64,000 nucleotides of DNA from Montifringilla adamsi (GCA_017590115.1 JAGGNK010006892.1:12501736-12565735), one strand, 5' to 3'; positions 48,400-61,184 are shown, numbered from the stretch's first letter. The notes: generated by a model not told the origin, from the sequence alone. Numbers and translations are program-made.

Positions 48400-51300
48400 G
48401 GGTAAGTGACCTGCAGTTGCAGTCACATAGGGAGTAAACTAAAACCTTTGTATCCTTTTTATTTTTATTCTCCTTTTTAACAGCAGAATATGTGATTTCT
48501 AATTGGTGGCAGCTGCAGCAAATCTCAAAGACTTTAAGGATTAGCATTTGTTGTTTTTTGTCCATACACTACTGAAAGGTATGGCCCTTTTTCAAATACA
48601 CTGTGCCTAAGACATTCAGGTAAAGTTTGTATTCTGGCATTAGTGTTATTAGGAAATAATCTAAACCTTTTTTTTCTCCTAAGACACTGAGGAAATAATT
48701 GCATATCTTAGAATAACATTAAAGAGCATAGATGGAGTGACCTCTGAGTGCTATTGTAGATATTTTGTGAATTACCTTTAATTCAATTGTCTATGGATTC
48801 TCTTTCAGGTTCTTCTCGCAACTAACATTTCCAAGGAAATCCATTTGGTTAAAGCAGGAATTAAACCTTCCAGAAACTACATACGAGCAAACAATTCCCT
48901 CTAGCAACAGTTTGCAGATAAAAGTTTAAAAGCAGTTGCAGGTGTGGGGACCATGCACGGAGTTTCCCCTTTTTGGAATGTCTCTGGTTTGTGCTAAGGT
49001 CACAGTAGTGACAATCACTCAGCTATGTGGTTAGCCTCCCACCCATGTATCCTTTGGGAAAGGCAACATCTGTCTGCTGGAGTCCTGAGGAGATCTGTAT
49101 CTGCAGAATTGGCTTTTCAGTCCACTTTGTTGGATGTGATGTGCTCTCTCATCACCTTATCCTTAATCGCTGGGTTTTGAAGATTAAAACCTGAACAAAT
49201 AGTGACTATTTGTGTTAAAGATTTTTTAATCTACTGATTTATTCTAACTTCCATCAACTCTCAAGGCTGCTGTGAACAGTAGTTAAACAATATTTGAAAT
49301 GTCACTACAAAATATAATTATAGAAATAGCTGATTTTCATGCAAAGTTAGCAGAAGGGATAAAACCTTGGATTTGAAGAAATCCACTTTAGCAAACGTAG
49401 TTTAAATATTTTAAAATTTACTTTATGAAATCATGAGCTATAGTTAATGTTCTGTGCATATCTTAACGTTTTCCTTAAGTTTTCCACAATGTTTAGTTTT
49501 CAAATTTCAGAACAGAAGAACTTGGGCAGATTTTGCTGTGGATTTTCAAGAAAGATAGGAAATAGATCTTTCTTAGCCTGAAAGCAGTCGTCACTTCCCT
49601 GTTGGGGAAGTTCTCTCCATGTACAGAGTTGTAAACATCTCCGACACAAACACAGACATTTGCAGCCTGCAACATTTGCTCAGAGAATTAGAGCAGAGGC
49701 AGCTCTGCAAACTTTGTATCTGAAATTCTTTGAATGGACTGGACACTGACTGAAAATCATGTTTTTTAAAGTGTCTGACCCTGTGACCAGAATATGCAAT
49801 ATTTGAACAGAGGGAGAATAAAAAAATGTAACTGCAACAGAGCTGAACTCTGCGAAGATGCATTTAAAGATGCTGGGTCAGTGGAAGGTTTTGTAACTCG
49901 GAGTTCCCTCTGGGATATACAGTGGTGCAAACTGTTTGCACCAGCCTCAGGAGCACAACCTCTGCAGCACTTGATACAGGTTTAATAGTGGTCTCTCAGT
50001 TTATGGCCTCATGCAAAGCCTTTTACTTTTGTCTCATAAGGGAAGAATGATCATCTAGTCCCTTCTCCCATCAATATTTTCTCTGAAACTCAATTTTTTC
50101 TTTTAAGCTGGGGTGGAGACTGTTACTGTGTGCACTAGGTGTTAAAAAACCCATGTTTGGTCTGAATTGTCATCTTCATTCCACCATCGAAGAAGTCTTC
50201 ACCCTCAGGTCTGTCTGCTGTGGCACAGCCCTTAAGGGAGCCCAATGGCAACACTGCAAAATGTTGACTTTCTGATTCCAGTAACAGCAGAATTCATGTG
50301 CCAGTCATGAGGTACAGGAATTCTCCTTTCATTTCTCTCCCAGTTCCCCTTCTCTCAGGACCCAGCAGGCAGCCAGGGAATGTAGCACACCTTCTTTCTC
50401 TGCCCTTAGCAACCTGATGCTGTCCTTACATGTAGGGCGGACAGATGAGAAAGAAAATCCCAGTCCCAAGTGTTCTCTCCCTCCGTAAGAGCACAGACAG
50501 CTTTTAAACCTCTGTATGTGCCTTTCCTAATGCAAATATATTCACAGGTCCTTTTAATAGATTAAAAATTTAAAAAGAAGTTTGGAATGGAACTGCCAAC
50601 TTGAATTTGCTATTGTCAGTGTGTCACATAGCAGCCTGGATGACAGGTTTCTTTGAAGACCATGTTTTAATTGAAGATTTTTTTTAGTGCGTCATACAAA
50701 GCTTTCAGGTTTGATTTCTTTGTAATATTTTTGCTTGCTTATCAGTTTCTGTAGCAGCGTATGATCACACCCATTCTTGGAAGGAACAGTGCAGCCCAGA
50801 GTATTTGTTTGCATTAGGTTATCAGAAATGTGATTCAGTCTGAGCTTAAAAAAACCAAAGAGAATAAATTACAAGTCTCTTGAGATACGATAACTCAGTT
50901 CAGCACTTCAGTTTTATATAAGGAGGGCAGGAGAATAAATTAAAACTACGCAGATAGTCCTACTCTTTTTAATTCTTGAATTCAAGTGCTTTATCCTCCT
51001 AAGATATTTCCCTCAATCTTTTTTCTTCTCTCCCTCCGTAAGAGCACAGACAGCTTTTAAACCTCTGTATGTGCCTTTCCTAATGCAAATATATTCACAG
51101 GTCCTTTTAATAGATTAAAAATTTAAAAAGAAGTTTGGAATGGAACTGCCAACTTGAATTTGCTATTGTCAGTGTGTCACATAGCAGCCTGGATGACAGG
51201 TTTCTTTGAAGACCATGTTTTAATTGAAGATTTTTTTTAGTGCGTCATACAAAGCTTTCAGGTTTGATTTCTTTGTAATATTTTTGCTTGCTTATCAGTT

Positions 51301-54300
51301 TCTGTAGCAGCGTATGATCACACCCATTCTTGGAAGGAACAGTGCAGCCCAGAGTATTTGTTTGCATTAGGTTATCAGAAATGTGATTCAGTCTGAGCTT
51401 AAAAAAACCAAAGAGAATAAATTACAAGTCTCTTGAGATACGATAACTCAGTTCAGCACTTCAGTTTTATATAAGGAGGGCAGGAGAATAAATTAAAACT
51501 ACGCAGATAGTCCTACTCTTTTTAATTCTTGAATTCAAGTGCTTTATCCTCCTAAGATAGTTCCCTCGACCTTTTTTCTTTTTTTTTTTTGCATAATGTA
51601 TGTAAATATTTATATATAGTCTGCCTCTTCATTTGCTGTTTTGAAAATTTCAGATGATAAGGGAAGAAGAGAATTTTTGAAAGCCTGACATAAAATTGGT
51701 GCAGTGCAGGGGAATGGTAAATAGGAAAGAAAAGCAGCAGTATAGTAATATTGACAGTCAAAGCCTGTAATGCATAACCTTTGGGCTGGCAGCTTGGCAT
51801 GCACAGCCAGTCTGGCATTAGCATTGCTTCGAGGGAGGCCTCGGTCTCTTTGACCTTGAGAGTCTTTGAATAAGCAGAAAATGGGATAATACTGAGGTAA
51901 TGCCTTCTCTCCTGAGGGATGTGCCATTTATTAGCACTTTTACATGTTGTTATTTTGTTTATCATGGAAAATAGCCTCAGAAAGAGCAGGTTGCCTCAGT
52001 TCCCTGAACACAGTTATGGGTTAAGGGACTGTGGGAACATGGAATTAGGAGAAGCAGACCACAAAAATAAAGGAGAGCATTGCATTAAAGGCACAGCTGA
52101 CACAAAAGCTGAGCAGAGCTTCTCCAAACATGCCACAGTGAGGTGAGTGGGTCCTGATATATCCCAGCCACAAACATCCTGCTGGTCTGCCCAAGCAGGT
52201 CAGCATCTCCGGGCAGATTGATCCACTCTCCCAAGGTCAGAGACCCTCAAGGGCTTTCTGGTTAAACAGCTCCCTGTTAGAAAGGGCCACCTAAGTGAGG
52301 CTGAAATGTGTAGTCAGTTGTGACACAATACAGCTTTGAAACAAGCTTTGGCTTTACTTTGAAAAGAAACCTGTTGGTTTTGAAGGTGACAAATAAAACT
52401 TCTTTTATTAGAAGAAATAAAAAATTCTTCAGTGATGCTTTGCTTTACCACTTCTGAATTATTTTTAATTTTATAGTGCCTCCTGGCTTCCGATTTTGTG
52501 TCTGAGAGTTGTATGTATAACTAAATCAGACATTAAATACAATCAGTGATCATTTAAAAATAATATTTAACAGGAAATTTCACAAATGTGTTGTTAATTT
52601 TAGGGAGAAACCATTGTAATAGTCTAGAGACCAATTCCAGCATGATATGCTTTAGATTTTCTTCTGTACATTTCAGTTTTAACTCCAGTGGTTGGAATAG
52701 GAGTCCTCTCTTAGTACAACACCATTACACATCTGTACAGTGACTGCTGAGTTCACTGGAAAATAGTGCCTGGATGTGCATTTTTCATTGAAAAAGAAAA
52801 AATAGGGCTGATGCACAACCATTCTGCTTAGCTAACACAAACTGCACTCTTACAATATCAACTACAAATTCATTGGAACACTATGACCTCCAGAGAAGCA
52901 CATAAGAAAATTAAAGAAGCAGCATCTGTAATATAATAAGTAGACATAAGATGGGCAGGTGCTCTAAAACTACAGCAGTGCTGTCGCCCAACAAATTTAT
53001 GCAGAAATGAAAATTTTGATAATACAGTGCATCTAACTAGGTTATACCAGCATTAAGGGGTATTCTGAGTACATTGGTACAGCAATTTATCATAAAGAAG
53101 CAAGCAATCTGTTTTCCTTACAGGAAAAATCGAGTATGACAACACCAGTCAGACAGATTTAGAAAGGGCTTTTACAAAGGAGTTTGACAGATAGCCATCC
53201 ATTTTCCAATTATAATCTAATTGAGTGTCTGATTTTCTCTGGTTTGAACCAAAATGGCAGAAAAAAATGTACTTGTTTTCATCATATAACTGTATATTTG
53301 AGTAAAACATTATCTGCTTGGCTGTAGCATGTTTCCCCAAAAGACAACAATATCTTCACCTGAAAGTAATAGAAATCTTCAGCTGAGGACACCAAAAGGG
53401 TGCAAAACCCCCACCTTCTCAGGTGCCTTCTTAATCGCCATTGTTCATATCTCATTTTTCATGGTATGTATGATTTCATTGTTGCTCCCATCACTGCTTA
53501 CATCAGGCTACACCATTCCTCATCTGCGCGTTTTCCCTGCTGGACATCTGATACCTACTTTGAGATTATGGATTAAAAACATTCAAAATTGATGGTCTTT
53601 GTTTTGATTCCTGTGAGAGTCTAACAGGCATGCTTATACGCCACTAGCAGGTTAGGCATGAAGTCACCACAAGGTGACCTTGCTCATCATATTCTTTCAT
53701 TCAAACAATATTTTTTCTGTTTTCAAATTTTGTTGTGATGCTGTCTTGGAAAAGCAAAGTACATTCTTTTTGCTCCTGCAATTCAAGGTGTTTTTCAACA
53801 TTTATATAAAGACATACTCTTTGACATAGATGTTCATCATTCATTTTCCCTCTGTAGTTCTAAAATCACACTACTCCGAAATATTGCATCTGGGGTAATA
53901 GCTATTTCCCAACACTGATAAAAAAAAATTTGTAATTGGTGTTACATTACAGTTACCCTCTTACTATTGGCACATAAAATTAGTCATAACATTAAAAAAG
54001 ACTGGACTTGTTTATAATTTTGGGAACACGAGGTCTGTGAACCAGTTCTAAGACTTCCCCAATGTGGATTAAACACATCCACAAAGTGTCAGTAGACCTT
54101 TATACCAGCTCCAGTTCAGAAAAGAGTCACAAAATGTCTAACATTACTAACAGTAAGTTTTGAAAATGCTAAATAATATGATCTCCTGATGTTGAATTTT
54201 GCTCTTCAGAAGCTGGATTTCAATGTTCGGTTCCAGTTTGTCAAAACTGCTCAGAATTGCCATTCCTTTGAGGAAGATACTCCCACACACGGGCAGCTTT

Positions 54301-54770
54301 GTGTGTCATGGTGTCATTTGGGTGCCAAGCAACCTTTGGACAGTGTGATAGGGGAATGTTTAAATTGACAGGTCCTGAAATAGCAAGCTTAAATTCCAAC
54401 CTAAGAGGTATTGGATTGAAAAAGATTTAATGTGCAGCCAACAGGTAAAAAAGCTGGGAAACAAGCTATTAGCCATATTGTCACAGGTGCACAATAATGC
54501 AATATTGATTCTAAACTTGAGCAGTTTTGGCACATAGAACAGTCATGAAGAAAATGTGTGTCTTCTCATTAGATCTAATTCAGATAAAAATTGATTCAAT
54601 GCAAATCTCTGGATTAAACTGATAAACGGTCTTGAAAGGCAAATATGCTACTGGCAGCCCATGGAGTAATACTCATTTTTCAGTTTTAGAAAGAAAATGC
54701 AGGAACAATAGAAATACTAATTTCTGAATGCTTTATGTACTTGAAATTAAAAATCCTCTACAGACTTTGA
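48400..54770. other. Gene desert, third part (outside the 553-bp duplication)
   Basis: AT-rich sequence with no recognised exon, RNA gene or mobile element apart from the tandem duplication listed separately. Open frames up to 137 codons on the minus strand near 51.6-52.0 kb have no family features. Confidence 0.55.
50473..51578 (+). repeat. 553-bp near-perfect tandem duplication
   Basis: Block 50473-51025 (starting TTCTCTCCCTCCGTAAGAGC) is followed directly by block 51026-51578 with the same sequence. The copies appear identical except for three substitutions in the last ~20 bp (around 51560-51572 against 51007-51019). The unit is single-copy-looking AT-rich DNA, with no recognised gene or transposon in it. 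The near identity means recent origin or an assembly duplicate. Confidence 0.95.
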
Positions 54771-54779
54771 AATTGTTTG

Positions 54780-55310
54780 CACCATCTGCTTGTCAGAGAG
54801 CAGCAGCTGCGGGCTGCTTCATGGGAGAAGGTGGTGTGGGAGCCAAGGGTGACAGCTACAGTAGCACGGCTGTCCCCATTCTGCCAAGGTGCCACCCCCA
54901 TGGCACCTAGACAGCAAGGGCAGAGCAGGTGCTGTGTCCACATCCACAGCCCAGTGATTGCCAGACAGGTCTGCAGTGGCAAGGCAGGGCCACGGCCAAG
55001 CCAGGAATTCAGGTCACCAGGCTGGGGCAGGGGGAAGTGTGGGACAACGCTGGGTGCAGGCACCCTGCAATGAAGCTCAGGCAAGGACTGAGGTCATTAA
55101 CACAGCTCCTCAGTGAAGTGAGGCCCCAAAGTCTTCCAGCTCTTGTGCTGCATCTCTCAGCCAAGGTTACCCAGCCACGCTGTATCAGGGCAGGCTTGGA
55201 ACACAGGCAGCCAAATCCACGGGAGAGGGGAAGGACTTGCAGAGCCTCTCAGTGCTGTCAGAGCCCTGACACTGCTCACCTTTGGGTAACACAGTTGAAG
55301 TCCTGGGCTA
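54780..55310. other. GC-rich patch of unknown nature
   Basis: GC content rises clearly over about 530 bp in an AT-rich desert, with few CpG pairs, so it is not a typical CpG-island promoter. It holds overlapping open frames on both strands, the longest 169 codons at 54929-55438 (+). The predicted protein has no recognisable domain, biased composition and a final third that runs into AT-rich DNA. It could be an old repeat or exapted sequence; I do not recognise it. Confidence 0.45.
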
Positions 55311-55450
55311 ACAGCACTTACAAACTTTCAGATACCTGGAAACCTTCAAATATCCTTCCCAGCCTGTGGTTACTGCCCTATCAAGAAAATGCTGTGAGTC
55401 AAATTATTTTCTGGTACCCCTCTGTTGGTAGGTTTTGAACATTGGAGTAT

Positions 55451-55479
55451 TCTACTGGAGCAAGTCATACTCCAGTAGA
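55451..55479. repeat. Perfect 10-bp inverted repeat with 9-base loop
   Basis: TCTACTGGAG at 55451-55460 pairs with CTCCAGTAGA at 55470-55479. A competing pairing exists between GGAGTAT at 55444-55450 and ATACTCC at 55467-55473. Confidence 0.85.
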
Positions 55480-56999
55480 TATGACAGAAGTAGAAAACAT
55501 TTGGATAACCAGTCCATCTAGGTTTTAGTGAAGAAATAACAACTACAAACAAGTTATAATGTGCTATTTATTTAGCAAATCTAAAAGCTATCTGAGCTGT
55601 ACAGAATCCGCAGACCTGATTTTTCTCACTGATGCTTCAGAGAAACAAAAGCAGAATTTTATGAAAACAAAAAGTTCTGTGGAGCTGTTTATTCAAAACA
55701 AGCACTTTTGGCAGTACCTAACAAATAGTTGCAAAAAAACAGAAAGTCAACAACATCTTAGGGCACTCTGTGCTTCCATTCGCATTAACCCTCTGCACCT
55801 TAATTAGCCACTGCCTTTTTACTCATAGATCATCAAAATAGTGAAGACATGCCTTAGTCTGCCAGCATGGTCTACTTTCAATTCTGACAGGAGAAGGATG
55901 GTAGGATATTGCAGAAAACAGATTCTGTTCTAAAGAGTCCAACAGGATGACTGTCAATAACTTTCTGCTTGTGATAAGTGCAAATATTTGAATATCATTG
56001 CAAAGTGTGACTTGAATCTGGTCTTCTTTGGTGTGAAGCTAGCTCAAGTGTTAGACTTTTAGGAATGTATGTCAAAAATAATCCTTGTAATGTGCTTTTG
56101 TACTAACTAGCTGGCTCAGCCTGGTTGCACATGCTCATGTACTTCTCCAATCTGCAACTCAGCTTCAGAACTATTTTCATCTCATGTTATTTGTCACAGA
56201 GAGCTGATTGATGTGTGGTTCTGTTTCATTCTGTTTAACACATGAAAATGTTTCTGTCTTCACAGTTGCTGGTGTTAAGCATATGTGTTCAACACAGGGA
56301 TGCAGCTCACTAACTACTAAGGAAGTTCCAAGCTATCATTTCTCTTCCATTTGCAGTCTTTGAAATCCCTGTGGTGTAAGACTGAGCACAGATAATCTGG
56401 AGTCAGTTTGGTGAGTAATATATTCCTCACCAGGAACAAGGGAAAGATTCAGCAGTCCTACAGTCCTGCATGAAGAACCTTCAATGGCACCAGATGAACA
56501 GGTAACAAACTGGCCAGTTTGCAATCAGGTTATAACCCGTCTTCACAGGGGTGGCCGCTTTATTTGCAGAAATAAATAAAGAGCGGTGAATAAAGAAGAC
56601 AGAAAGCAGACTACTCTTAGGAGTGGTGGCATTCCTCAACATGACTAAGCACCCAGGGAGCTGATGATGGACTTGACAAGGGGAATGTGTTTGTTGAATG
56701 GCCAGGCTCCCCAGAAGACACAATTTTGCAATTCTTTGTCTGTGACTGTTCATTCTTGCAAAACTTTTGAAGTTGCCACCATGATGGACAATTCTGCCTC
56801 CATTGTTACCTGTGTGACCATAACATGAGGGTTACTAACAGGCCTTCTGCCTTGGATGGATCTTAATGAGATCAGGACTTAATTGTATGGCCAGCCCCAA
56901 GGACTACTTGTTGTTAAACACTTCCAGTTAAAAAAGTTCCAAACTTCTGAAGCCTGACCATTTTTTGAAGTTAATACACCTAAGCTGACTTTGGGAATT

Positions 57000-57320
57000 T
57001 TCTAGTTTGGACAAAGGGAGGCTGAGTGGAAACCTCATCTCACTTCACAACTTCCTGAGGAGAGGAAGTAAAGAGGGAGGTGCTGAGCACTTCTCCCTGA
57101 TATCCAGTGTCAGGTTGTGTGGGAATGGTTCAGCTCTGCAGTAGGGGAGGTTCAGACAGGACATTAAGAAATATTTCTTTACCTAGATGGAATATTTCTT
57201 TACCAGTGGTCGAACACTGGAACAGACTTCCTGGAAAGATGGTCAGTGTCCCAAGCTTGGCAGTGTTTAAGAGACATTTGGACAATGCCCTTAATGCAGC
57301 TGGACTGGAACTCTTCAGGC
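57000..57320 (+). repeat. CR1 LINE 3' fragment, sense
   Basis: GGGAGGCTGAGTGGAAACCT, CATCTCACTTCACAACTTCC, GACAGGACATTAAGAAATAT, ACTGGAACAGACTTCCTGG and AAGAGACATTTGGACAATGC follow the end of CR1 ORF2 into the 3' UTR. A 21-bp step repeat (AATATTTCTTTACC at 57170 and 57191) is an internal tandem duplication. The terminal ATTCTATGA repeats are missing. Confidence 0.85.
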
Positions 57321-58606
57321 AATGGCAACTTCATTTTAGGGGCAACTCAGTAACAGAGACATGCTTGCACAGATGTATTGTGTAGGGCATGGGCAGTAAG
57401 TTCATTGCTGTGTAGTAGTGATGGATCTACTGTTTTCTCAGGTGGCCACTGATTTAACACATTTAAAATATTTTTTTAGGAATGTGGTATGTTCTGGAAA
57501 GAAAAGGCTATCAGGGAATTTGCATTTTAAAAATTAAATTGGATCATTTTGTCTCTATGATTTAATAATTTTATATAGTTTATGAATAATAATCTGATCA
57601 AAAGGTTCAACATTCACTATTAAAACTGTTCACTGTATTCCAGTCTGAATTTAATTTAATTCAAATTCAAGCCATTTTACATTGTTATGTTCTTAACTGC
57701 CAGATTAGAGTCCACTAATGTATTTGTGTACTGTACTACAAAAGGAGCTGGAGAACCAATTTGAAGATCAAAGAAGATTAGACAGATATAGCTGCTTAAT
57801 TCAACCATTTGGATTTATCATTAAAACATATATTGCTTTGGTCTAGACAGTGAGGTTTTAATCACTGTTGATTTTCAGCTCTCAGAATTAAATTTGATCA
57901 GCATTTTCCATTATAGGAAAGGATTTCTTATTTAGAATAAACTCAAGATCAGAAGTCTTATGGCTATATTTTGCAAGAAGCATCTGTATGTTTGCTTCCA
58001 GAGAACAAAGAAACCTCTAGGCTGTACTGTAAGAACTTTCTTATGCAGAAAAGATAGTTGCTTACAAATAATGCTTCAGGGCAGCCTGCGAAGACTTGTA
58101 CCACTGAGAGTCAATCCCTATACTAAAAAATCACTTCTCACTCCTTCAGAAGCTTAATAGCAGCATGTCACATTACATTGTCAGAGTTAATGGCTGGAAC
58201 TGTTATTTTTTGACTCCACTGAAGATGCCAGTGAGGTAATGCATGGCCACAAAAATCAAATTATGGGGAAAAAATCCAGCACTATCAAATCAGACTCTAG
58301 ATGGTTTCAGAAGTTCAGTTAGGCAACTGAATTAATTATTATTTGTGCCCAGTTCCCTCCTCCTGAGTGCGTTAAAATGTACTACCTTTAATTGCATGGG
58401 AACGAATATTTCCCTGCTTTCTGACCACGACAAGGACAGCTGACACAATCAGTGAAAACATCAAAGGCTCTGGCTTGTTCTGCTCCATGCCAGGAGGTGA
58501 GAGGCTGAAGTATGAGCACACACACAGTGTCTTGGCACTGATGGATGAAGGGAGCCTCATGGCATCTGCACCCACCTGGATGTGGTTACAGATCAAGCCA
58601 AAAGCA

Positions 58607-58678
58607 CATGTTCCTACATGTGTGCAGCCTACATGGGATAATCATGTTCCTACATCTGTGCAGCCTCAGAAACAGCAA
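58607..58678 (+). repeat. Two copies of a 36-bp unit
   Basis: CATGTTCCTACATGTGTGCA at 58607 recurs as CATGTTCCTACATCTGTGCA at 58643, each followed by GCCT-like sequence. A short imperfect tandem duplication. Confidence 0.75.
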
Positions 58679-59140
58679 ATATTGCAAGATTAATGAAGAA
58701 CATAAGGAACTACAGCCCTGAATTATTTTTTGGAAGTATAAATGTTAAGCCTCCAGTTTTAACAAGTAGTTATACCAAAGCAGTAATCAAAGCCAGACTC
58801 CCCATTTGCAAAGACCTCAGCACAGAGTGCTGGGATGCAAGTATAGCCTCCTGAGGTAAATTTGGATAATGTCTTCTATAATCTGCTGGCGCAGCTTGAG
58901 AGACGATTCTGACCTGCCAGAGCAGGCTGCAGTGCATATGCTTGTCCAACACAGCCGCGGAGTGATCACTGTCTTGTGCTCACATAGCTCGCGTAGGCCC
59001 CTTGTCTTCCCCTGGGAGCAGCACAGTGCAAGCTATTCTGCCACCTGCACAGTGCCAGATGTGCAGCTTTAATCCTCGTTGTAGAGGCTTGCAGGCCCCT
59101 GCAAGGCTGAGGAGGGCTGACTTGAGAAGATCCGACATAC

Positions 59141-59165
59141 TGTCCACCCACAGTATGGGTGGACA
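59141..59165. repeat. Perfect 10-bp hairpin with nested alternative pairing
   Basis: TGTCCACCCA at 59141-59150 pairs with TGGGTGGACA at 59156-59165 around CAGTA. The 7-mer CATACTG also flanks the structure at 59136 and 59164 and occurs inverted as CAGTATG in the loop region. Two mutually exclusive hairpins are therefore possible. Confidence 0.85.
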
Positions 59166-59580
59166 TACTGCTGCCATTTGGATTTGTAACTCAATGTTTC
59201 ACATTTTCCCAGGAGCATCATCTCTGGGAGCCATGTAATAGTATGGGATTCAGCACTGAAAAAGCTGAGTATAATGAGATTGAAGGCTATCTTTCCCAAA
59301 CAATAACACAAGGAAATCTCCTTCCTTCATGTATTGCACAATGGAAGCATTTTGATCATGACTTAGGGAAATTTGAGACTACGTTCTGATAGATCCTAAT
59401 TTCAAAAGCAATCACTGCACTGCCTCCAACTCTGTATTGCACTCCTCTCTGCATCAGGACATGTGTGCTAGAAGATGAGACTGCTCTGTGCTGTGTCTTC
59501 TGGTAGCATCATGTGGCACACCTCCAAGGACTTCTGCATGGCTTTGCTGACTTTGCAACACCCCTCGTAATGAATAAGAC

Positions 59581-59690
59581 AGGGGATCTGGTAACAACTG
59601 TCATGGAGAAGACTGATGTTTTCAACAACTTTTTGGCATCAGTTTTCACTGGCAATTGCTCTTCCCACATCTCTTGAGTCCCTGAATGTC
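59581..59690 (+). repeat. Short CR1 ORF2 fragment, sense
   Basis: GGGGATCTGGTAACAACTGT, ATGGAGAAGACTGATGTTTT, CATCAGTTTTCACTGGCAAT and TGCTCTTCCCACATCTC match the CR1 stretch between endonuclease and reverse transcriptase (gacctggt...gagaaggctgaggt...cagtcttcac.ggcaa). It is isolated and diverged. Confidence 0.65.
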
Positions 59691-60489
59691 CAAAAAGGAA
59701 GAAAGTGTTTAGTGAATATTCCACTGAAATGTAGGCCAAGCTATAGACAAGACTTCTTGATCAGGATAATGCCCTTAAGTGTAACAGAGATTATTACAGT
59801 TGGAAAGAAGAACATAAAATTAACATGATTTTAGTAGTAACTTCAGCAACTTCCTACAAAAGTTTTTTTTCCTCCAGGCATCTGGATAGCAGCAGACATT
59901 CCCAGAAGCACCTTGTTTCTCTGAAAGCATAAGTCATCAAAACACATAATGAGAAGGAGAAAAAGCAAGAAAAACAAGAGAAGAGGGAGCAGGTGAGAGG
60001 CAAACCTCAAAACCAACTTCCTCTTCTCTAACTTCCAACCTCAAAGAACAAAAAAGACCTCAGGGCAAAACAAGCCCAAGTGAGTCCTAGAGATTTGAAG
60101 GGCTATATGGGAAACCTACTAAGGAAAGCACTTCTGTTGGTTTCAAGAGGAGGCACTTCTTTCTTCAGTGCATGAAGAACAGAAGTAAAAGCTTTTTGTA
60201 AATGACAAATTCATCATCTGTCTCTTTGGTTTCCAAATGTGGGCAGAATTCTCACATTCATCTTCCCCATGAGCAACACTCAAAGCTACCAGGAGCAGGA
60301 AGAGAAGAAGAAGCAGCAGGAAAGTTACTAACACAAATAAAGGTTTTAAAACTTAAGTCATCATGATGTCCCTTTGTTCCTGAAACCTCCAAGAAAAAAA
60401 AGCAAGAGGAATCTTCTAGCAACATCAACAGTGGGCAACAATGGGCAAGCAGAGCAGAATGTGCCTAGGGAAAGCCTTCCCTGCCACAT

Positions 60490-60900
60490 GGTCCTGGATC
60501 CCAGTTGCACCCCAGGTTTGGTGCTATCTGCAGCCTTGCTGAGGGGGGAATTCTGTCTCCTCCTTTGGATAATTGATAGACATGTGTTATTCCCCTTGTT
60601 CTTGTCCTCCAGAAGGAGTACAGCCCATTAAACACTGCTGTCCAACTATCAAAACCATCTGCTTGTCCACCTTCCAGACCGTCATGTCCTCGCGTGCATC
60701 CAAAGATATTGTGGGAGACACTGCTCTCCTTTCATCCAGAAACACAATCATTCTACTAGAGAAGGCCACTGAGTCAGGGTGTCCTGTCTCTCCACACTTA
60801 CCCTATAGCCTCAAACAGTGTCTTGTGGTTTGAAGGGCCCAGTCAACCAAACACTCCCCATTGACAATGCTGGCTATGGAACTGGCCGTGGACCTGAAGG
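60490..60900 (-). repeat. Decayed CR1 reverse-transcriptase fragment, antisense
   Basis: TCTGCAGCCTTGCTGAGGG, TCCTCCTTTGGATAATTGAT and AGACATGTGTTA read on + as antisense CR1 (tctgcaaacttgctgaggg...ataattgatgaagatgtta). Later parts (TTGTGGGAGACACTGCTCTC, AGAGAAGGCCACTGAGTCA, AATGCTGGCTATG) follow in antisense CR1 order. No frame is intact. Confidence 0.55.
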
Positions 60901-60998
60901 ATGTATCACCTTCTCCTCAAGCCCTTCCCTCTCAGTAGGATCTGGTAGAAACCTTGTGGGACCCCATGGTCTTGGCTATTTTCTCCAGAGCCATGTGA

Positions 60999-61184
60999 TC
61001 ACTCCAAGCACGCTCCAGCTCTTCCAGACCATATTGTTGGTGCCCATTTGGAGGAGCACTGTGAGTTATAGTCCAAGGACTGCATGAGCCTCACCAGTCT
61101 TTCTCCTGGCCTGTGCACCCTAACTAAGCCCCTTTCCTTACTTCTGGCTGGGATAGTTGTGACCTTGCCTCTTTCCCCCAACAA
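60999..61184 (-). repeat. Possible CR1 ORF1 esterase-domain remnant, antisense
   Basis: The minus-strand translation contains ERLVRLMQSLDYNSQCSSKW followed by APTIW. It aligns with the CR1 ORF1 esterase segment of the form ERL.RL...DY.......GTND, with the GTND block decayed. Its place just after an antisense RT fragment is the right order for one antisense CR1 with most of its middle deleted. The match is short and from memory. Confidence 0.4.

Noticed and set aside
51552..51965. 137-codon open frame on the minus strand
   Set aside because: Ends in a Lys-rich tail coded by a poly-T tract and overlaps the edge of the 553-bp duplication; no family resemblance.
54929..55438. 169-codon open frame in the GC-rich patch
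   Set aside because: No domain, biased composition, overlapping open frames on the opposite strand and no upstream promoter signals; kept only as a compositional oddity.
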